Below are positions 59,586 through 64,000 of a stretch of DNA of 64,000 nucleotides, one piece after another. Within the stretch, counting starts at the first letter, position 1. Each line of letters opens with the position of its first letter. The notes under the pieces are model-generated. The model had not been told where the DNA came from and did no database searches. It was given only the letters and a program-made list of their open reading frames with translations. Source of the stretch: Lysinibacillus agricola. GTDB lineage: Bacteria; Bacillota; Bacilli; Bacillales_A; Planococcaceae. The stretch lies in NCBI RefSeq assembly GCF_016638705.1, contig NZ_CP067341.1:561501-625500 (forward strand), given 5' to 3'. The translations under genes and the position numbers were made by a program.

Positions 59586-61604
59586 GTGGGAAAAAGGGTT
59601 ATATCTGCAGTCTTATCGTTGAAAGATCGTGATTTTTCTAGCAATTTAAAACGAGCGAGTGAACGATCAGATGATTTCGGCCGAGGTGTTACCAGGGTAG
59701 GAAATCAGATACAACGATTCGGGCAAGGTGCTACCAAGGCATTTAAAACGGTAGCGATGGGTGTCGGAGCAGTAGGTGCTGCCGGAGTTGCGGCATTAGG
59801 TGCAGGCGTTGCAAAATCCATTTTTGATATGGATAGTGCTTTTGCTACGTTGCAAGCCCAAACTGGTGCAACAGCCGAGCAAATGGAAGTATACGGTAGT
59901 GCAGCAAAAGAAGTATTTAGCAAAGGGTACGGAGAAAACATCGATGAAGTAACAAATGCATTGGCTCGCGTCAAACAAAATATGAGTAATATCGATAATG
60001 GGGAAATTAGTAAAGTTACTTCAAATTCGATGTTATTAGCAAAAACATTTGATTCTGACGTAAACGAAGTCACACGTGGCGCGAACAACATGATGGAAGC
60101 TTTCGGTATCACGTCAGAAAAGGCGTTTGACCTTTTTACAGCAGGTGGCCAACGTGGTTTGAACTTTAGTAATGAGATGTTTGACAATGTTGCCGAGTAT
60201 TCATCTTTGTTTGGCAATATGGGGTATAGCGCGGAAGAATATTTCGGCATCATGGAAAGAGGCTCAAAAGCTGGCGTTTACAATTTAGATTACGTGAATG
60301 ATGTCATGAAAGAGTTTCAGATCAGGGTTAAAGATGGCTCGAAATCAACAGATGAAACATTCTCAGCCATGAGTAAATCAACATTTGATCTTTGGGAATC
60401 ATTCAATAGGGGTGAAGCAACTGTCGCTGAGGTTGCAAGTGCTGTAACAAGCGAGTTGAAAGGTATGGATGACCAGGTTACTGCCAACCAATTAGCTGTA
60501 TCACTTTTCGGTACAAAATGGGAAGACCTCGAGGCAGGGGCTATGTATGCAATGCTTGGTTCAAAAGAAGCTATGTCGGATTTTGAAGGAGCTACGGATT
60601 CCGCATCAGCCAAAGTGGAAGGGAGCCTTAAAAATAGGCTAGTTTCGTCTTGGCGTGAACTGCAGGTAGGAATAGCTGACGTTGTAAACGGAGCAGGAGC
60701 GCAGGAGTTTTTACAAGGTGTTGCGGATAAAGCTGATGAACTTGTACCAGCAATTCAGGGCGTTGTTGAAAAAGCTTTTGAATTTGGTAATACGGTGAGA
60801 GAAAATTGGGGGCCAATTAAAGAAACTCTTATTGGTGTGAGTACAGCGGTAGCCGTTGTAGCTGCAGGAATGGGGGCTTTGAAAGTTGTCACAACAGTAA
60901 CGTCAATGATTAGTAGTTTTAAAACAGCTATGGGTCTTGCTACTGCAGGTCAATGGGCTATGAATACAGCTATGCTAGCCAGTCCGCTCACTTGGGTAGT
61001 TGTTGGTATTGCTGCAGTAGTTGCGGCAGGTGTCGCGTTATATCGTAACTGGGATGTAGTTAAAGAGAAAGCAGGCGAGTTGTGGGGTAAAGTGACGGAG
61101 GTATTCGGTGGTATTTATGACTGGGGGATGTCTAAAATCCAACCTGTAACCGGATTTTTCCAGGGCTTATACGAAAAGTTTGTTAGTTTTAAAGATGCAA
61201 TTACTAGTTTTAAGTTACCTGATTGGGTGTCGTCAATTGGCGGTACACTAAGTGGGGCGGCATCGAAAGTAGCAAGCTTTTTACCATCGTTTGATGTAGG
61301 GACTAACCAAGTTGCGAGTGATATGACTGCTAATATTCATAAAGATGAAATGATAATTCCAGCACGCCAAGCGGCTCGTATCCGTGCTGCAGGAGGGACG
61401 ATTGATAACATCGATCAAATGATTCAACCGAAATCTGTTGCAGTGGCAAAGCCTGCACCATCGGGCAATACATCACAAGCAACACCTTCGAATAATGGTG
61501 GTATTTCACTTGTTATTGAAAATATAAATGCAAAAGGTGTAACGGCAATGGAAGTGGTAAATGAAGTGGTGCCATTATTAAAATTAAGATTGGCCAATAT
61601 GTAG
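59586..61604 (+). CDS. Tail tape measure protein
   Basis: This 672-residue protein sets tail length. Residues 1-130 are helical, then TGATAEQMEVYGSAAKEVFSKGYGENIDEVTNALA, the phage-tail-tape-measure core (about 90-360), followed by two hydrophobic helices (about 415-500: GVSTAVAVVAAGMGALKVV and WVVVGIAAVVAAGVALY). It is shorter than PBSX XkdO, so the tail should be shorter. GTG start behind AAGGCGGTGAGGA. Confidence 0.92.
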   Translation: MGKRVISAVLSLKDRDFSSNLKRASERSDDFGRGVTRVGNQIQRFGQGATKAFKTVAMGVGAVGAAGVAALGAGVAKSIFDMDSAFATLQAQTGATAEQMEVYGSAAKEVFSKGYGENIDEVTNALARVKQNMSNIDNGEISKVTSNSMLLAKTFDSDVNEVTRGANNMMEAFGITSEKAFDLFTAGGQRGLNFSNEMFDNVAEYSSLFGNMGYSAEEYFGIMERGSKAGVYNLDYVNDVMKEFQIRVKDGSKSTDETFSAMSKSTFDLWESFNRGEATVAEVASAVTSELKGMDDQVTANQLAVSLFGTKWEDLEAGAMYAMLGSKEAMSDFEGATDSASAKVEGSLKNRLVSSWRELQVGIADVVNGAGAQEFLQGVADKADELVPAIQGVVEKAFEFGNTVRENWGPIKETLIGVSTAVAVVAAGMGALKVVTTVTSMISSFKTAMGLATAGQWAMNTAMLASPLTWVVVGIAAVVAAGVALYRNWDVVKEKAGELWGKVTEVFGGIYDWGMSKIQPVTGFFQGLYEKFVSFKDAITSFKLPDWVSSIGGTLSGAASKVASFLPSFDVGTNQVASDMTANIHKDEMIIPARQAARIRAAGGTIDNIDQMIQPKSVAVAKPAPSGNTSQATPSNNGGISLVIENINAKGVTAMEVVNEVVPLLKLRLANM

Positions 61605-61618
61605 GGAGGTTGAAAAAA

Positions 61619-62041
61619 ATGGATATATTTTTAAGTATCAATAACCGCAAACAAATTATTCAACTTCCTATTGTGCCATCTGAATTTAAAATAGCTAGCC
61701 CGATGAATAATGAAACATTCACAACCATTAACCAGGGTGATATTAAAGTAATTGGCCGTAGGGGATTGAAGTCGCTAACGATTGAAAGCTTTTTTCCTTC
61801 AAAACATTATCCCTTTTCTCGAAATCGAGCCTATAAAGGTTGGGAATACGTTGAAATCATTGAATCTTGGATTGGTAAGAGAGTCCCTATTCGTTTAATT
61901 ATCACAAATACACCAATTAATTTAGCAATGACTATCGAAAACTTTGATTATGGACCACAAGATGGTTCGGGTGATATTTATTACAGTCTCAGTCTATCGG
62001 AATTTAAGTTTATTAATCTTGATAAGAAGAAGGTGAAATGA
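61619..62041 (+). CDS. Baseplate/tail protein (XkdP-like, without LysM end)
   Basis: This 140-residue protein (DIFLSINNRKQIIQLPIVPSEFKIASP; KVIGRRGLKSLTIESFFPSKHYPFSR; GWEYVEIIESWIGKRVPIRLIITNTPINLAMTIENF) is like the N-terminal part of XkdP, which has a C-terminal LysM domain that is missing here. ATG 61619 follows GGGAGG. It overlaps the next gene by four bases. Confidence 0.8.
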   Translation: MDIFLSINNRKQIIQLPIVPSEFKIASPMNNETFTTINQGDIKVIGRRGLKSLTIESFFPSKHYPFSRNRAYKGWEYVEIIESWIGKRVPIRLIITNTPINLAMTIENFDYGPQDGSGDIYYSLSLSEFKFINLDKKKVK

Positions 62042-63018
62042 TGGCTCATGAATTATGGTTGATTAAGGGTGGTACCAAGACGAATATAACACCAATGATA
62101 GGCACTTTAACCTGGCGTAGTAACATGGCGGAATTAGGGGATGAACTTAATTTTAGCATTGCTTTCAATGATACAAATTACTTTCCAGTGAATCCGTGCG
62201 ACATAGGCGATATGGTTGTTTTGCTTAACAATGGAAAAGAAATCACGCGTGCTATTATTGTGGACGAGGTAAAGAGTGGGACTGCTCCAATTGCATACAT
62301 TGGATTTGATTATGCCTTTTATCTAAATAAATCCACAGCTGTATATCAATTTAAAAAGCTATCTGCAGACGCCTGTATTAAGAAGCTGGCAAAAGACTTC
62401 AATATTCCAATTGGTAAGATCACATCTATTCCTAAACCAATATCACAAATTTATAACGATAAAAAAGTAAGTGATATTATTAAAGACATTTTAGAGACTG
62501 CAGAAAAATCGTTAGGCGTGAAATATTTAATGGAAATGCGCCAGGGCAAACTATACATTGAAAAGCGAAGTAATGTAGTGGTAACAGGTACATTTCAACT
62601 TTATGAAGGTGGTACAAAGTACGACAATCATTCAGCTATTATGAATCCATCTAAAAGACGCAGCATCGTGGACATGGCCAACACAATTCAGGTTGTAGGC
62701 AACAATGATAAAGTTGTTTTAACAAAATCGGATAATAAAATGGTTGAGAAATATGGTCGAATTACTAAAGTAGTTAATCTAGATCAGAATGAGAAGAAAA
62801 GTGCTAAACAGATTGCTGAAAATGAATTAAAGCAGTTTTCCAAAATTATCGAGGAAAACGAAGTTGAATTAATGGGCGATGATAATTTTAGAGCTGGCCG
62901 ACTATTTAAATTAGAGGAGCCAGTAACAGGCATTAAGGGTACATTTTTGATCAAAGATGTATTACACACGATAAGTAAAGGAATTCACACGATGAAACCG
63001 AGTTTTGAGGTGAAGTAA
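62038..63018 (+). CDS. Tail hub protein (XkdQ-like)
   Basis: This 326-residue protein is of the XkdQ/gpD type: ELWLIKGGTKTNITPMIGTLTWRSNMAELGDELNFSI, then ITSIPKPISQIYNDKKVSDIIKDILETAEKSLGVKY, then VGNNDKVVLTKSD, and AGRLFKLEEPVTGIKGTFLIKDVLHTISKGIHTM. It forms the central baseplate hub. Two adjacent ATGs (62038, 62041) are possible starts. Confidence 0.85.
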   Translation: MMAHELWLIKGGTKTNITPMIGTLTWRSNMAELGDELNFSIAFNDTNYFPVNPCDIGDMVVLLNNGKEITRAIIVDEVKSGTAPIAYIGFDYAFYLNKSTAVYQFKKLSADACIKKLAKDFNIPIGKITSIPKPISQIYNDKKVSDIIKDILETAEKSLGVKYLMEMRQGKLYIEKRSNVVVTGTFQLYEGGTKYDNHSAIMNPSKRRSIVDMANTIQVVGNNDKVVLTKSDNKMVEKYGRITKVVNLDQNEKKSAKQIAENELKQFSKIIEENEVELMGDDNFRAGRLFKLEEPVTGIKGTFLIKDVLHTISKGIHTMKPSFEVK

Positions 63019-63300
63019 ATGGATCCAATAACTGAACTGGCCCTGATAATTAAAGGTGGCCAAGATGGTACAAATGCAAGCACTTCAAAATCTATGACAA
63101 CTGGAAAAGTAATTTTGCCTCCACCTGTGGCTTTAATACAGCTAAATGATACGATTGATTTAGACAATGAACAACTTATATTTACCGAAACAGTTGTTAC
63201 CAAAGGCTTAATTAACGGTGATGAAGTTATTTTAATACCGACAGCTGATGAACAACAGTATTTTGTAATCGATAAGGCGGTGAAGTTTGATGTTACCTAA
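63019..63300 (+). CDS. DUF2577-like baseplate protein (XkdR-like)
   Basis: This 93-residue protein (DPITELALIIKGGQDGTNASTSKSMTTGKVILPPPVALIQLNDTIDLD; LINGDEVILIPTADEQQYFVIDKAV) has the small OB-like DUF2577 pattern. It begins right at the stop of the hub gene. Confidence 0.82.
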   Translation: MDPITELALIIKGGQDGTNASTSKSMTTGKVILPPPVALIQLNDTIDLDNEQLIFTETVVTKGLINGDEVILIPTADEQQYFVIDKAVKFDVT

Positions 63301-63736
63301 GATTGCAGAACTTGAATTTAATACACAGGACATTGAAACAGACTTGCCGCCACTTGGTAAGTCTTTTTTATATGACTTTGATAAAGGGGATTTTGTGATA
63401 CGTAACGGAAAGATGGTTGCAATTCACGGTCTTGAAACATTGAAGCAATGGATCTTAAAAGTTTTAAAGACTGAGCGCTTTCGTTTCAGGATTTATAAAG
63501 ATATTCCTTATGGTGTCACAATTGCTGATTTAATAGGTTCTAGCTTGCCACGTGCATTTGTCGAGGCAGAAATTAAACGAGAAGTAACAGCTTCATTGAT
63601 GGAACATACACACATTCAGGATGTCCAGGAGTGGCAATTTGAGCGTGATGGTAAATGGATGAGGATCAAATTTAGAGTCGTTACTGTAGAAGGGGCATTT
63701 GATATTGATGAACAGTTAAAGGAGGTGGCTGCTTAA
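63290..63736 (+). CDS. DUF2634 baseplate protein (XkdS-like)
   Basis: This 148-residue protein has GKSFLYDFDKGDFVIRNGKMVAIHGLETLKQWILKVLKTERFRFRIYKDIPYG, typical of DUF2634/gp25-like wedge proteins. ATG 63290 follows GGCGGTGAAG; it overlaps the previous gene by 11 bases. Confidence 0.87.
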   Translation: MLPKIAELEFNTQDIETDLPPLGKSFLYDFDKGDFVIRNGKMVAIHGLETLKQWILKVLKTERFRFRIYKDIPYGVTIADLIGSSLPRAFVEAEIKREVTASLMEHTHIQDVQEWQFERDGKWMRIKFRVVTVEGAFDIDEQLKEVAA

Positions 63737-63737
63737 A

Positions 63738-64000
63738 GTGGAAGATGAAAAACTCATTCATGATCGTATGATGTTAGGTATTAATGACGAGTACGACAAG
63801 GCAAAAGGCGAATTTATTTATGATGCAACAAAACCTGCAGCTGTAGAGTTTGCAAATCAGCAAAAGAAGATTGCAGAAGTACAAGATAAATTAGATGTCG
63901 AAAAGTTAACAGGTGATGAATTAACACGTACCGTATATCAACGAACGGGGCAAAGTCGAAAGTTGGCCACACAAGCGACAACGACTGTCATTGTATCGGG
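63738..64000 (+). CDS. Baseplate J-like protein (XkdT-like), partial
   Basis: A GTG-started frame runs off the end of the window. DRMMLGINDEYDKAKGEFIYDATKPAAVEFA and YQRTGQSRKLATQATTTVIVSG are typical of the first ~90 residues of Baseplate_J (PF04865). AAGGAGGTGGC precedes the start. The order XkdP-Q-R-S-T matches PBSX. Confidence 0.85.
   Translation, partial: MEDEKLIHDRMMLGINDEYDKAKGEFIYDATKPAAVEFANQQKKIAEVQDKLDVEKLTGDELTRTVYQRTGQSRKLATQATTTVIVS

Overview
The window comes from a low-GC Firmicute of the order Bacillales, most likely Lysinibacillus or a close relative. The signs are strong AGGAGG-type ribosome sites with frequent TTG and GTG starts, a B. subtilis-type yng leucine-degradation operon, a SAM-I (S-box) riboswitch on a methionine transporter, NatK/AgrC-type kinases, and GC-richer hairpin repeats between AT-rich genes. 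No rRNA, tRNA or CRISPR array was seen. The genus call is an inference; the gene families are read from the sequence.

Chromosomal part, 1 to about 33,850. A tiny holin-like toxin gene (30-125) faces a convergent minus-strand promoter and looks like a type I toxin-antitoxin pair. A TetR regulator (700-1356) precedes a seven-gene leucine/isovalerate operon (1568-10053): acyl-CoA dehydrogenase, acyl-CoA ligase, methylcrotonyl-CoA carboxylase subunits, biotin carrier, HMG-CoA lyase and enoyl-CoA hydratase. Two of its internal gaps are filled by copies of a roughly 300-bp hairpin-rich repeat, with a third copy after the operon. Next come a VanZ-like protein, a degenerate SprA-type metalloprotease and a YbaK deacylase. 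The block 13,110-19,787 holds a phosphorylation-site-deficient response-regulator homologue, a 25-residue hydrophobic peptide, a NatAB/YhaQP-type ABC exporter, two tandem AgrC/NatK-like kinases and one LytTR regulator. The two kinases share an almost base-identical 830-bp 3' part but have diverged membrane sensors. Beyond it lie a lipoprotein, a two-P-loop ATPase homologue, glycine C-acetyltransferase, and a second system: a small secreted protein behind an 8-bp tandem repeat, followed by a three-gene ABC transporter.

On the minus strand, 28,237-33,780 carries metQ-metN-metI and an FMN alpha-hydroxy-acid oxidase behind a SAM riboswitch, plus mtnE. Together these could import a methionine precursor such as the hydroxy analogue, oxidise it to the keto acid, and transaminate that to methionine. 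This pathway is my inference.

Prophage, about 33,850 to the end of the window and continuing beyond it. A tyrosine integrase and an ImmA/ImmR-type repressor module face left. Early genes, VRR-NUC and SNF2-type proteins, YqaJ, an AAA protein, a family-B-like DNA polymerase and a D5-type primase-helicase form the replication module. A 340-bp AT-rich region with many GTTACAG/CTGTAAC motifs looks like the replication origin. A late regulator, an HNH protein, terminase, HK97-type head genes, and a contractile (PBSX/Xkd-like) tail module follow, including a sheath, a tube and a tail chaperone with a canonical -1 frameshift site. Genes inserted on the opposite strand (a nucleoside-deoxyribosyltransferase/TIR-like protein and a DUF2321 zinc-ribbon protein) and a lone 207-residue gene with its own promoter and terminator look like accessory cargo and are defence-gene candidates.
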